14,590 nucleotides of DNA from DATDRS01 sp035291605 (GCA_035291605.1 DATDRS010000428.1:1-14590), one strand, 5' to 3'. Shown: positions 1 through 7,967, numbered from the stretch's first letter. Numbers and translations are program-made. The notes: generated by a model not told the origin, from the letters alone.

Positions 1-2889
1 ACGGAAGTAGCGTTTGAACGCGGCGCGTCCTAACAACATTTCATCGTATTGCTCCAAATACTTGAGAGTACGCGCCCGTTTCGCCTCGACGAATGCTTCT
101 TTTGAAATACCTTGCCGTGTCTGAGGGTCTTGCGCCATCAAGATCCGCGCACGAGGATCAGGCGCAGAGTGCCATTTGCCGACTTCTCCGCCACGCAAGA
201 GATGGTAGAGCAAATCCGGCTCTAAAGTGTGAACCTTAGCCTGTACTTCCCGCTTTGCGCCCTCCGTCATGTTCCGCACTTGAACCGTTCCATCTTTATT
301 CTCGTGCAAAATCTCCAGCCAGTACACCGCATTCGCGCCGCCCGTATTTGCCCCTAAATGAGCCTCGTAGTCACTCTCTCCCAACACTTTGCGAATAGCG
401 TCAATGCCACCTCGCTTGCTTGTAAGCCACGCGCTGGTGCGGTCGTTCTCGTCCACGTAAGTGGCGTCGAGTTGGGAATGGGTGAGGAGTGCCAGGGCTT
501 CGGCGAGCGTCGCCGTAAAAGGCACGCTGGCCCTGCCGCGTTTGCGCCACTTGTTGTATTTCACAGGATAGGTAGTGGAGCGACCTTTTTCCAGAACGAA
601 GACGGATGTGCGGGTGGTCGCGCCCTCAAAGGGTTGGAGCGCAGAGAAATCATCCACAGCCAGGCATTTGACGGGCGTGGCATCACCCTCCGCGCCGAGG
701 CGGAAACGGCGAAAGCCCTGTGCCGCGCCGCTGGACTTGAAGACGCGCAAGTCAATCACAAAGCCGAGTTTGCCGGAAGGCTTGAGGTACAAGTCGGCGG
801 CAACCAGTGTCAAGAGTGTGGAGATGTCCTTCTTGCCCTTGCCGAGGATGGCCTCCATGCCGCCGTGAACGAACAGGCCGTACTTCTTCCACAGTTCTTT
901 GCTCCGGTCACGGTAATCCTGCGGCAAGTGGTCAAAGATGACCCAGGGCGGATTGCCGACCACAAAATCCACTTGTTCGATAAACAGGGGCATGAACATA
1001 TTTTTGGCGATGTCGGCCCATAGGCCGTTTTTGCCGTCACGGTGCAGTTCGCTCAGCGTTTCGTACAAGGCGCGCAGGATCGGCTCACTGCGTTGCCATT
1101 GCGGCCTGGGGAGGGCGAATTCCTTTTCGGCGGCGCGGAGGAAGGCATCCGTGCCTACGTCGGCAGGCACGTCACGGCGCAACAGTTCAGCCAAAGTGCG
1201 CAGATGTGCACGGGTAGCGAGCGGCTTCGGGACGAGAAATTCTTTGCCCACGCCGCGCAAGGGGAGGCGATACGTCCCATCGCTGAACAAATCTGCCGAT
1301 TCTTCGGCAGGGAGGACGACCGAGTCGGCCAGGTAGATGGGCAGTTCGATGGGTTCGTATTTTATCTTCTGAGCAATTTCCGGATCGGCCAGCAAATCGG
1401 CAATAGCGAGCAGGAAGTTAGCGCGGGCCGAAATGACAGCCAGCGGGTTGAGATCAAAACCGATGACGTTGCTCAGCAACGCGGCCAGCAACTTTTGTTC
1501 CGACAACCCGGCCTCGCGTGCCCATTGCCGGAAACGGCGGATGATCAGCACCGGCAGAGTGCCACTGCCACAAGCCGGATCGAGAAAGCGCGTTTTGGTC
1601 AGGCGCGGCCTGATGTCGTTTTTAACGAACGCGGCCCGGCGATCCGCCCCCATGCGGAGTTCACCAAACAGTTCGTTGTCCAGTTGAACCAGCAAGCGTT
1701 CGGCCAGCCAGTCCGGGGTGTAGTATTCGCCGAGGTCGTGCCTAAGCTCTTTGGGAAACAGGCCGTGATACAGCCGCTTGAGCAGGTCCCGAATCCGTTC
1801 GGGCGCTTGCTCGACGGCGTTTGGATCAAAGGCGGCCAGTTCGATCATCATCTGCCGCACTTGCCGGGCTACGGCAGGCGTCCACTCGTTGTGATACCAG
1901 CGGAAGAAATCGCCTTCGGTGAAGTTGGCGATGCCAAGCGCGCGAAAGAAACGGCCTTCTTCTACGTCGTCGAGGCGCTCACGCAGTTGTGCATCGTCAA
2001 GTTGTGTCCATTCTTCCATCAAGTCGCCGCGCGTGCCGCCGACGAAGGGCGCGACCGTCGTCGCCGCCAGTAGTTTAATGAGAAGCGCCGCATAGGTGTA
2101 AAGCGCAAACAGCAAGCGTGGTGCGTCCACGTTCTGCCGCCCCACCACCCGGCGGGCAAATTCCATCACTTCTTTTTTGTCTTTGAGTCGTTGGGGGTCT
2201 AACCCGGCCACGTCAGAGAAGAAATCTTGCCATTGCTGATAGAGGCAGGGGGTCAGCGGGTCTTGCGGCGTTGCCAGCGCCTCGTAAAACGCGCGCACGG
2301 TGGGAATGGTTGTCCGCTCGCTTTTCGCGCCAAACAAATTCACCAGCGTATCTGCTAACAGCGGCGGGCGCTGGAAAGTCAGCAGCAGACGCAAAAAACG
2401 GGCAATCGTAGCCGCATCTACAGGGCGGGGAGCTTCTTCTACCCATTCGCCGCCAACTTGGCGGCAGAAAATAAAATATCGCCCGTCAGCGACGACGCCT
2501 GCCAAAGAAGGAGCTTTCCAACCCTCCTGCTTGACGAGCGCACCCATGTATTCGCGCACTTGTTTGAGCGAGGCGCGATTTTTCGCGGCGGTATTGTTAT
2601 CATAGAGCGAGTTCGGCGCTTCAAATTCGACGATAACCCGCGCAAACAAGCGGTCAATCCGTCCCGCGCGTTTTTTCGTTTCTGCCTGCCAAATGACCCG
2701 GCGCTCCCCCTGAGGCTCCCAACGCAGACTGCTTTTCTGCGCAAACTCACCCAACAAACGGTCAAACAGGGAGACCACATCGGCTTCGGTTTGCGCATGA
2801 GCCATTTCGCGGCGAATGGTCTCCGCCATTCGCGTGGCTTGCGGGGCAATTGCGTCGAGCAAGGGTTGGTCAAGGGAAGGCTGAGGCAT
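1..2889 (-). CDS. N6-adenine DNA methyltransferase (Eco57I/type IIG-like) with N-terminal nuclease-like region, partial
   Basis: The frame from the ATG at 2889 is open for 963 codons to base 1 with no stop, so the C-terminus lies outside the window. Residues 437-444 are DPACGSGT (SAM-binding motif I) and 646-649 are NPPW (catalytic motif IV), in the motif order I then IV of gamma-class N6-adenine methyltransferases with an Eco57I-like core. The N-terminus resembles a PD-(D/E)XK nuclease: D79, then E88-F-E90 where E-x-K is usual, then Q110-x3-Y114 as in RecB-like nucleases. Roughly residues 120-420 are a linker or helical region I cannot assign, and the part after about 700 should hold target recognition. 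The start lies 4 nt after the herA stop, so the two genes are probably co-translated. Sampled GC is about 53%. Likely role: host DNA modification, with or without cleavage, in a defence system. A DISARM- or BREX-type methyltransferase is also possible; the genes to the left would decide. Confidence 0.9.
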   Translation of the reverse strand, partial: MPQPSLDQPLLDAIAPQATRMAETIRREMAHAQTEADVVSLFDRLLGEFAQKSSLRWEPQGERRVIWQAETKKRAGRIDRLFARVIVEFEAPNSLYDNNTAAKNRASLKQVREYMGALVKQEGWKAPSLAGVVADGRYFIFCRQVGGEWVEEAPRPVDAATIARFLRLLLTFQRPPLLADTLVNLFGAKSERTTIPTVRAFYEALATPQDPLTPCLYQQWQDFFSDVAGLDPQRLKDKKEVMEFARRVVGRQNVDAPRLLFALYTYAALLIKLLAATTVAPFVGGTRGDLMEEWTQLDDAQLRERLDDVEEGRFFRALGIANFTEGDFFRWYHNEWTPAVARQVRQMMIELAAFDPNAVEQAPERIRDLLKRLYHGLFPKELRHDLGEYYTPDWLAERLLVQLDNELFGELRMGADRRAAFVKNDIRPRLTKTRFLDPACGSGTLPVLIIRRFRQWAREAGLSEQKLLAALLSNVIGFDLNPLAVISARANFLLAIADLLADPEIAQKIKYEPIELPIYLADSVVLPAEESADLFSDGTYRLPLRGVGKEFLVPKPLATRAHLRTLAELLRRDVPADVGTDAFLRAAEKEFALPRPQWQRSEPILRALYETLSELHRDGKNGLWADIAKNMFMPLFIEQVDFVVGNPPWVIFDHLPQDYRDRSKELWKKYGLFVHGGMEAILGKGKKDISTLLTLVAADLYLKPSGKLGFVIDLRVFKSSGAAQGFRRFRLGAEGDATPVKCLAVDDFSALQPFEGATTRTSVFVLEKGRSTTYPVKYNKWRKRGRASVPFTATLAEALALLTHSQLDATYVDENDRTSAWLTSKRGGIDAIRKVLGESDYEAHLGANTGGANAVYWLEILHENKDGTVQVRNMTEGAKREVQAKVHTLEPDLLYHLLRGGEVGKWHSAPDPRARILMAQDPQTRQGISKEAFVEAKRARTLKYLEQYDEMLLGRAAFKRYFR

Positions 2890-2893
2890 GGCT

Positions 2894-4600
2894 TCAGTAA
2901 CGATCCTGCGGCTGGCGGTAGGCCGGGCGCGGGAACTGAATGCGAACTGGCTGGCGGTAGACGGCATGAGCCAGCAACAATTCACCCTGACCGAGGCGCG
3001 TGACGTTCATCTTCACATCCGGATCGAGAAAGCGGTATTCGGGATTGGCGAGTTCAGCCGAGCCGTTGCGCCCGATGACCAGCGTCGAGGCATTACCCGG
3101 GATGCGCGGGTGAACGGCGCTGAGGAACTGCTGGGCCGAGAAAAGCACAATCCCGATGGAGCGTCCGCGTTCAGCGACATCTAAGATTTGCTCCACGATG
3201 GCTGAGGCCTTGCTCCCGGCAGGCGCATACTTATTCAACTCGTCCACAAAAATAATCACCTTGCGCGGGAGGTCAGAGGTTTCTTCGTCGGATTCGACGT
3301 ACAAGCTATATACCGTCCGCAAAATATCCCCAAAGACAAGCGTCTGCTCCCAATCCTGAAGACGGGCAATATCCACTACCGTAACCTCACCTCCGCGCAG
3401 TTTGGCAATTTCGTCGCTAAGGTTGACAAGCGAGCGGTCGCGTTGTCGGACAAATAATCCAGATGAGCGGGTCTGTACCATGCGCCGCAATTGGCGGCGG
3501 AATCGTCCCACCGAGATATTGCGGATATCGCCCAGGGCTTGCGCCTTCCCAGAGGCGGGGTCAAAGAGCGGAGGACCGTTGAGTAAGGAATTCCAATCGG
3601 TGACAGACTTCCATTTGGCCTCACGGTTGGCAAGCCCGTTGCTAATTTCACCCACAAGACTGTCAATTGTATCGGAAGGGTCGGGGATGTTCGAGAAAAG
3701 CAGGTCAAGTTTATCAGCCGCGTCTTCGACCGCGTAGGCGTAGGTGTTGTAAGACGGGGGAAGAACGTGGCTATTGGGCCGATAGGTGGAGTGGTAGTCT
3801 TTTCCGGCAGGGAGCAGATAGCGCACCGTATCAAACGGCTTTGGCGCTAGACCCAGCGCGTGCCAGCGGGCGCGCTCTTCCTCAGGCAAATCACGCTGTT
3901 GATCCACCTGCAACAAGTCGCCGTGCTTTACATTAAGCAGAATTGCGGCGACCTCGTTTTTATCGCGCATAGTCTGAAAGATAGACTGGAGGAGAAACAT
4001 GGCGTAGGATGTTTTCGTAGCAAGGCCTGAAACGCCACTGATATTGATGTGTGCCCCCTCTGGGCCGAGGACATAGTTGCGGTCAATGGAGGCCACAGCC
4101 TCAGTGCCGTTGCTCATCACGACCAGCCCTGCCGGAATGCGGCGCTCCGGCGGCATGGTCTCGTCGGTAATGCCAAGCGCCTGATGAACCCCTGCCGCAT
4201 CGGCAAACCGGATGCGGGCTTCGTTCTGCACCGGCATATAAATGTCGCCGCTGTTGCTGAGAACGGAGGCGCGGGCAATGGTCGTGCCTTGACGAACTGT
4301 GTTTGGCTCGGCAGTTAAGTCCCCGAAGGAGTTTGAGAACCAGTTGGCAAGGTGGCTGCCGGCGTCAGTTCGATGCTCAAGCAGTGTAACCAAGCCAAAT
4401 GTGTGGCTGTTGTTGAAGTGCTCTGCCTCAACAATGTCAAAGGGATTAACCAGCACATCTTCTGCCAGCCAGAAAGAGAATTTTTCTGAGGTGTTAGGAT
4501 CATTCTCAGTCGCCGAAGCACGGCCTATTGCAGAGCGAACAGGAGTTTCTCGCGCGTCAGAGGGGATGGTGGGAGAGTTTCCGAGCGTTTGGGTTGTCAT
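2894..4600 (-). CDS. HerA/FtsK-like P-loop ATPase (DUF87-type)
   Basis: This 568-residue protein has the layout of HerA-type DNA-pumping ATPases. An N-terminal segment (about residues 40-120) resembles the HAS-barrel, with NPFDIVEAEHF and later FGLVTLLEHR. A P-loop variant, GVSGLATKTS, lies at 189-198 (K196) and lacks the canonical glycine before the lysine. Walker B is IIFVDEL with D453 and E454, followed by a sensor-like FSAQQ. There is no signal peptide or membrane segment, so it should be cytoplasmic and hexameric on DNA. ATG 4600 is preceded by a purine-rich AAAGGGG about 8 nt upstream and by an extended -10 promoter. HerA ATPases usually work with a nuclease or a defence effector; here the partner is probably the methyltransferase 4 nt downstream. 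I infer motor activity for a restriction or defence complex. Sampled GC is about 45% against about 73% in the glycosyltransferase genes, which suggests horizontal acquisition. Confidence 0.85.
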   Translation of the reverse strand: MTTQTLGNSPTIPSDARETPVRSAIGRASATENDPNTSEKFSFWLAEDVLVNPFDIVEAEHFNNSHTFGLVTLLEHRTDAGSHLANWFSNSFGDLTAEPNTVRQGTTIARASVLSNSGDIYMPVQNEARIRFADAAGVHQALGITDETMPPERRIPAGLVVMSNGTEAVASIDRNYVLGPEGAHINISGVSGLATKTSYAMFLLQSIFQTMRDKNEVAAILLNVKHGDLLQVDQQRDLPEEERARWHALGLAPKPFDTVRYLLPAGKDYHSTYRPNSHVLPPSYNTYAYAVEDAADKLDLLFSNIPDPSDTIDSLVGEISNGLANREAKWKSVTDWNSLLNGPPLFDPASGKAQALGDIRNISVGRFRRQLRRMVQTRSSGLFVRQRDRSLVNLSDEIAKLRGGEVTVVDIARLQDWEQTLVFGDILRTVYSLYVESDEETSDLPRKVIIFVDELNKYAPAGSKASAIVEQILDVAERGRSIGIVLFSAQQFLSAVHPRIPGNASTLVIGRNGSAELANPEYRFLDPDVKMNVTRLGQGELLLAHAVYRQPVRIQFPRPAYRQPQDRY

Positions 4601-4623
4601 GGGTATATCCCCTTTCCGTCATG

Positions 4624-4632
4624 ATTATAGCA
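4624..4632 (-). promoter_or_regulatory. extended -10 promoter for herA-methyltransferase module
   Basis: On the minus strand the bases read TGCTATAAT, a perfect -10 hexamer with the TGn extension, ending 23 nt before the herA ATG. It overlaps the rnhB stop codon. No -35 box is seen at 17 nt; TTGATG lies only 13 nt upstream. An extended -10 can work without one. The promoter is inferred from sequence only. Confidence 0.5.
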
Positions 4633-5260
4633 TTGGTCTCTGCATCAACTGCGCAATCGGCGCATAACTTTCGCGATGCGCCGTGCACGCGCCCAGCCGC
4701 GCCAACGCAGCCTGGTGCACTGCCGTGCCGTAGCCTTTGTGCCGCGCAAAGCCGTAGCCCGGATGCAATGCGTCGAGCGCGGCCATCGCCCGGTCCCGGC
4801 TGACTTTGGCGATGATCGAAGCAGCGGCGATGCTGAGGGAGCGCGAATCGCCGTGAATGAGGGCGCGCTGAGGGAGAGAGATTAGAGACCGGAGATTGAC
4901 GGCGTCAACGAGGAGGGCCTCGGGCGGCGGGTGGAGCATCGCCAGCGCGCGCTGCATCGCGGCGCGGGTCGCAGGAACGATGCCCTCGCGGTCAATCTCG
5001 CCCGGCCCGGACCCGCCCACTCCGACCGCCAGTGCAACGGACAGAATCACGTCGAAGAGCCTCTCGCGCTGGCGCGGCGTCAGTTGTTTGGAGTCGTTCA
5101 CGCCCTTGAGCGCTTTGAGCAAATCCGGGCGATGGAGCGGGAGGATGACGGCCGCGGCGACGACCGGTCCGGCCCACGCCCCCCGCCCGGCCTCGTCAAC
5201 GCCGGCCACCAGCGCGCAGCCCTGCTTGAGGAACTGTTTTTCATATTTCAGGGAAGGCAT
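4625..5260 (-). CDS. rnhB: ribonuclease HII
   Basis: RNase HII cleaves the RNA strand of RNA-DNA hybrids and nicks at single ribonucleotides in DNA. With the ATG at 5260 the protein has 211 residues, normal for the family. The DEDD catalytic set is visible: D22 and E23 in GVDEAGRG, D119 in LVDAV and D156 in KVSRDR. The family segments NDSKQLT (55-61) and GYGFARHKGYGT also match. The same frame runs upstream to a GTG at 5305, but that extension is encoded by the heptad repeat and overlaps the previous gene, so I prefer 5260; no clear Shine-Dalgarno precedes it. It follows the ALG5-like glycosyltransferase by 34 nt and precedes herA by 24 nt. It is likely the last native gene of the operon before the acquired module. 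Confidence 0.95.
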   Translation of the reverse strand: MPSLKYEKQFLKQGCALVAGVDEAGRGAWAGPVVAAAVILPLHRPDLLKALKGVNDSKQLTPRQRERLFDVILSVALAVGVGGSGPGEIDREGIVPATRAAMQRALAMLHPPPEALLVDAVNLRSLISLPQRALIHGDSRSLSIAAASIIAKVSRDRAMAALDALHPGYGFARHKGYGTAVHQAALARLGACTAHRESYAPIAQLMQRPML

Positions 5261-5290
5261 GGCGAAAGGATGAGGGCAGATAACAGAAGA

Positions 5291-5318
5291 CGCCTCACGC
5301 CTCACGCCTCACGTCCCT
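5291..5318. repeat. heptad tandem repeat CGCCTCA
   Basis: Three exact copies of CGCCTCA run from 5291 to 5311, followed by a degenerate CGTCCCT. The array covers the stop codon of the upstream glycosyltransferase (5295-5297). On the minus strand it reads TGAGGCG, the same heptad family as the array at 6064-6091 but in opposite orientation. Confidence 0.85.
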
Positions 5319-6056
5319 GCCCTCGTCCTGTATCCTTTTCGTATAACGCCCCTGCGCCCAGTTGCGCCGGATGGCCATGATGTCACGTAACATGCGCAGC
5401 GGATCGAGGATGGGGTGCACGCGGCTCTCGGAGCGGTAGTACCAGTCAATGGGCACTTCGACGATCTGGTAGCCGCGTTTGTGCGCGATGTACAGCGCTT
5501 CGACGTCGAAACTCATGCCGTCGAACCTTTGAACGCGGAACACGTCTTCGGCGATTTCGCCCCGGAAACATTTGAAGCCGCACTGGGTGTCCTCAAAGCC
5601 CGGCAGGGCGAAGATTTTGACCAGGTTGCTGAACACGCGGCCCTGGATGTGGCGGTAGATCGGCTCGTTGTAGCGGCGCGCGCCGGGCGCTTCGCGCGAG
5701 CCGATGGCGACGTCATAACCGCTCAACTGCGGCGGCAAAAACTTGGCGACCTCTTCAATCGGCATCGAGAGGTCGGCGTCGCAGATGAAGCGGTACGCGC
5801 CCCGCGCTTCGAGCATCCCCCGGCGCACGGCCAACCCCTTGCCCCGCGCGCTCTCGCGGATGAGCCGCACGCGCGGATGGTCGGCGGCAAAGGCCTCGGC
5901 GACGACGGCGGTGAGGTCCTGGCTGCCGTTCTCGACGACGATGATTTCGCTGGTATACGCCTGCCGGCCGAGATAGGCGTTCACCGCTGTCAACGTGGGC
6001 GGCAGGCGGCGCTCTTCGTTGTGGGCGGGGATGATCATCGAGAGGAAAAATGACAT
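5295..6056 (-). CDS. GT2 glycosyltransferase, dolichyl-phosphate glucosyltransferase (ALG5)-like
   Basis: This 253-residue GT-A enzyme starts with SMIIPAHNEE (6-15), the nucleotide-sugar binding strand of family 2. DADLS at 93-97 is the DxD-like metal-binding motif, and TQCGFKCF at 157-164 is typical of the DPG/DPM synthase-like branch. The C-terminal pattern (DWYYRSESRVHPILDPLRML) matches ALG5-type enzymes. No membrane helix is visible, so it is probably a peripheral membrane protein transferring a sugar from a nucleotide donor to a polyprenyl phosphate. It lies between a rhamnosyltransferase-like gene and rnhB. Its last residues (GRDVRREA) are encoded by the CGCCTCA heptad array, so the original C-terminus may have been replaced. 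The ATG at 6056 has no clear Shine-Dalgarno; M7 is a less likely alternative. The donor sugar is not decided by sequence. Confidence 0.88.
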   Translation of the reverse strand: MSFFLSMIIPAHNEERRLPPTLTAVNAYLGRQAYTSEIIVVENGSQDLTAVVAEAFAADHPRVRLIRESARGKGLAVRRGMLEARGAYRFICDADLSMPIEEVAKFLPPQLSGYDVAIGSREAPGARRYNEPIYRHIQGRVFSNLVKIFALPGFEDTQCGFKCFRGEIAEDVFRVQRFDGMSFDVEALYIAHKRGYQIVEVPIDWYYRSESRVHPILDPLRMLRDIMAIRRNWAQGRYTKRIQDEGRDVRREA

Positions 6057-6063
6057 GTTGAGA

Positions 6064-6091
6064 CGTGAGGCGTGAGGCGTGGCGCGTGAGA
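6064..6091. repeat. heptad tandem repeat CGTGAGG
   Basis: Four heptads in perfect register: CGTGAGG twice, then CGTGGCG and CGTGAGA. The array lies in the 71-nt gap between two glycosyltransferase genes, 7 nt before the ATG of the downstream one. It is the complement of the 5291 array, so the glycosyltransferase gene is flanked by inverted copies. Confidence 0.85.
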
Positions 6092-6127
6092 ACGGCCGTC
6101 AACCGGAATGCGCACCACGGACCACGC

Positions 6128-7072
6128 CTATTCTGAGTCCGCGCTCAAGAGCGATTCAATATATTCATCCGCTACTTTTCTAGCGGCCTGCACCACACGG
6201 CGTTTGCGGAGCATTTTGGGAACGCCCAGGAGTCCGGCGAGCTGACCGCGCAGCCGCGCCCGCGCCGCCGCCCCGCGCCAGGCCCGCAACGCCTCGAACG
6301 TGATCCGCAGTTGCGCGCCGATGATTTTAGCCCAATATTTGCGCCAGACCGAAGCCGGGACATCTTTCACCAGCAAGTAAATGAAATTGCGCCCGTCGTG
6401 AAAACTGGCGGTGACGCCCCCGCCGCTGGCCGAGAGTTTGTGATATACCGCCGCGCGCGGCGTGTACACGGCCTTCCAGCCCGTGAGCTGCGCCCGCCAG
6501 GCCAGGTCCACATCTTCGCATGAGAAGTAGAAGTCGTCGTCCAGCAGGCCGATCTGGTCGAGCATCATCCGGCGGTAGGCCGCGCTGCCTCCGTTCGCCG
6601 AAAACACGTAGCCCTCTGTGAACTGGCCGCGATCTTCCTGCCACACGCCCCGGTTGCCCGGCGTGCCGTCCGTTTTGAAGATGTCGCCCGCCGTGTGCAG
6701 GACGTCCCGCCGGTCAAAGAGCAGCATCTTCGAGGCCACGATCCCGGCTTCGGGATGCCGCTCGAAGGCGGCCGCGACCTCGGCCAACCAGTCGGGCGCG
6801 GCCTCGGTATCGTTGTTGAGCAGGATCAGATAGTCGCCGCGCGCGGCGCGCAGCCCCGCGTTGCACGCCCCGGTGAAGCCCAGATTCCGATCAAGACGGA
6901 TCACGCGGACTTCGGGATAATCGCGCGCCAACAGCGAGAGCGAATCATCGGTGGAGGCGTTGTCGGCGACGATAACTTCGAAATCCCTGAGTGTCTGCGC
7001 GCGAAGCGCAATCAGGCAGGTGGGCAGGTGCGCCGCGCCATTCCAGTTGGGGATGATGATCGAGACGAGCAT
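6128..7072 (-). CDS. GT2 glycosyltransferase, rhamnosyltransferase-like (WbbL-type)
   Basis: The 314-residue protein opens with VSIIIPNWNG, the classic family-2 start. LLNNDTE with NND at 86-88 is the metal and nucleotide-sugar motif, ADNAST lies at 36-41, and CEDVDLAWR at about 185-193 (E186, D187, D189) is the acceptor/catalytic base region of WbbL-like enzymes. The C-terminal 100 residues are basic and probably attach to the membrane face; no strong transmembrane helix is visible. It follows rfbD, which makes dTDP-L-rhamnose, by 44 nt, so rhamnose transfer to a surface glycan is the simplest inference. The ATG at 7072 sits in the CAGGGTGA repeat region. The acceptor cannot be told from sequence; GT2 subfamilies are promiscuous in annotation. 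Confidence 0.9.
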   Translation of the reverse strand: MLVSIIIPNWNGAAHLPTCLIALRAQTLRDFEVIVADNASTDDSLSLLARDYPEVRVIRLDRNLGFTGACNAGLRAARGDYLILLNNDTEAAPDWLAEVAAAFERHPEAGIVASKMLLFDRRDVLHTAGDIFKTDGTPGNRGVWQEDRGQFTEGYVFSANGGSAAYRRMMLDQIGLLDDDFYFSCEDVDLAWRAQLTGWKAVYTPRAAVYHKLSASGGGVTASFHDGRNFIYLLVKDVPASVWRKYWAKIIGAQLRITFEALRAWRGAAARARLRGQLAGLLGVPKMLRKRRVVQAARKVADEYIESLLSADSE

Positions 7073-7074
7073 AA

Positions 7075-7136
7075 CAGGGTGACCGATGACAGGGTGACAG
7101 GGTGAACGTTACCGTGTCATCCCTTCACCTTGTCAG
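7075..7136. repeat. octad tandem repeat TGACAGGG with inverted partner
   Basis: TGACAGGG occurs twice in tandem at 7087-7102, followed by TGA, with a further ACAGGGTGA just upstream (about 7075-7083). Downstream, TCACCTTGTCA (about 7125-7136) is a near-complement, giving a loose inverted repeat. The right half encodes the last residues (SDKVKG) and the stop of rfbD. Confidence 0.7.
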
Positions 7137-7962
7137 ATGTTTCCTTCAGGAACTCTGCCAGCGCCTCTTCCCACGGCCTCAAGGTGATGCCCAGCGCGGC
7201 GGCAGTGGTGTTGGCGAGCGGGGTGAACTTGGGCGGCGTGGATGGGCGCGGAAACTCCGCGAGGGTGATTGGCTCCACGCGGAGGTGGCCTCGCCCGGTG
7301 AGTTCCAGAATCTTCTTGGCATAGTCGTAGCGTGAGCAATACCCGGAATTGGTCAGGTGGTAAAGGCCGAAGCGCCCAGTGCTGATCAGCTGGACGATGG
7401 CCTCGGCCAAATCGCCGACAAAGGTGGGGTTGGCGACCTCGTCGGTGACGACTTTGAGTGGGCCGCGTTCGTCCGCCAGCTGCTGGATGCGGTGGACAAA
7501 GTTGCGCCCGCCCGGCGCCGCAAGCCAGGCGATGCGGATGACGTAGAAACGCGCGGTGAGGTGGGTGACGAACCACTCGCCCGCGAGTTTGGACTGGCCG
7601 TAGGGGTTGATCGCATGCGGCGGGTCGAACTCAAAATAGGGTTCGCGCTTTGCCCCATCGAAGACCTCGTTGGTGGTGATGTAAGCGAGCGCAGCCCCGA
7701 CGCGCTCGGCGGTCAACGCCACGTTCTGCGTCCCCATCCCGTTGATGCGATAGGCTGCCTCGGGATGGCGCGCCGCGCCGTCCACGTCGGTCATCGCCGC
7801 GCAGTGAATGATTATCTCGGGCCGGGCCGCCTCTATCGCCGCGCCCACCGAAGCCGGGTCGGTGATGTCTACTTCGGGCAGGTCGAGGCCGGCCGCTTCC
7901 GGCAGCCGCGCCATCAGCGCCTGTCCCAGTTGTCCTTTGTGCCCGGTGATGAGAATCCGCAA
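7117..7962 (-). CDS. rfbD: dTDP-4-dehydrorhamnose reductase
   Basis: RfbD (RmlD) performs the last step of dTDP-L-rhamnose synthesis, reducing dTDP-4-dehydro-L-rhamnose with NADPH. The 281-residue protein has the Rossmann motif TGHKGQLG (6-13), CAAMTDVD (54-61), TTNEVFDG (96-103, the position of the usual STDYVFDG) and the catalytic YGQSK at 121-125 (Y121, K125). The start is TTG at 7962: GAGGTG at 7968-7973 is placed 5 nt before it, and the nearby ATG at 7975 is out of frame and meets a stop after two codons. The rfbA, rfbB and rfbC partners are not in the window, so they must lie elsewhere. It leads a run of two glycosyltransferase genes and rnhB on the same strand. Its C-terminus is encoded by the octad repeat. 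Confidence 0.93.
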   Translation of the reverse strand: MRILITGHKGQLGQALMARLPEAAGLDLPEVDITDPASVGAAIEAARPEIIIHCAAMTDVDGAARHPEAAYRINGMGTQNVALTAERVGAALAYITTNEVFDGAKREPYFEFDPPHAINPYGQSKLAGEWFVTHLTARFYVIRIAWLAAPGGRNFVHRIQQLADERGPLKVVTDEVANPTFVGDLAEAIVQLISTGRFGLYHLTNSGYCSRYDYAKKILELTGRGHLRVEPITLAEFPRPSTPPKFTPLANTTAAALGITLRPWEEALAEFLKETSDKVKG

Positions 7963-7967
7963 GGAGT

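Noticed and set aside
358..2073. Long plus-strand open frames of 221 and 343 codons
   Set aside because: They are antisense to the methyltransferase frame that contains DPACGSGT and NPPW; their translations show no family motif.
2439..2873. Minus-strand open frame of 144 codons
   Set aside because: It lies in another frame of the same strand as the methyltransferase N-terminus, is rich in R/S/P and has no motifs.
5261..5305. GTG start giving RNase HII 15 extra residues
   Set aside because: The extra codons are the heptad repeat and overlap the upstream gene; the family start fits MPSLKYE.
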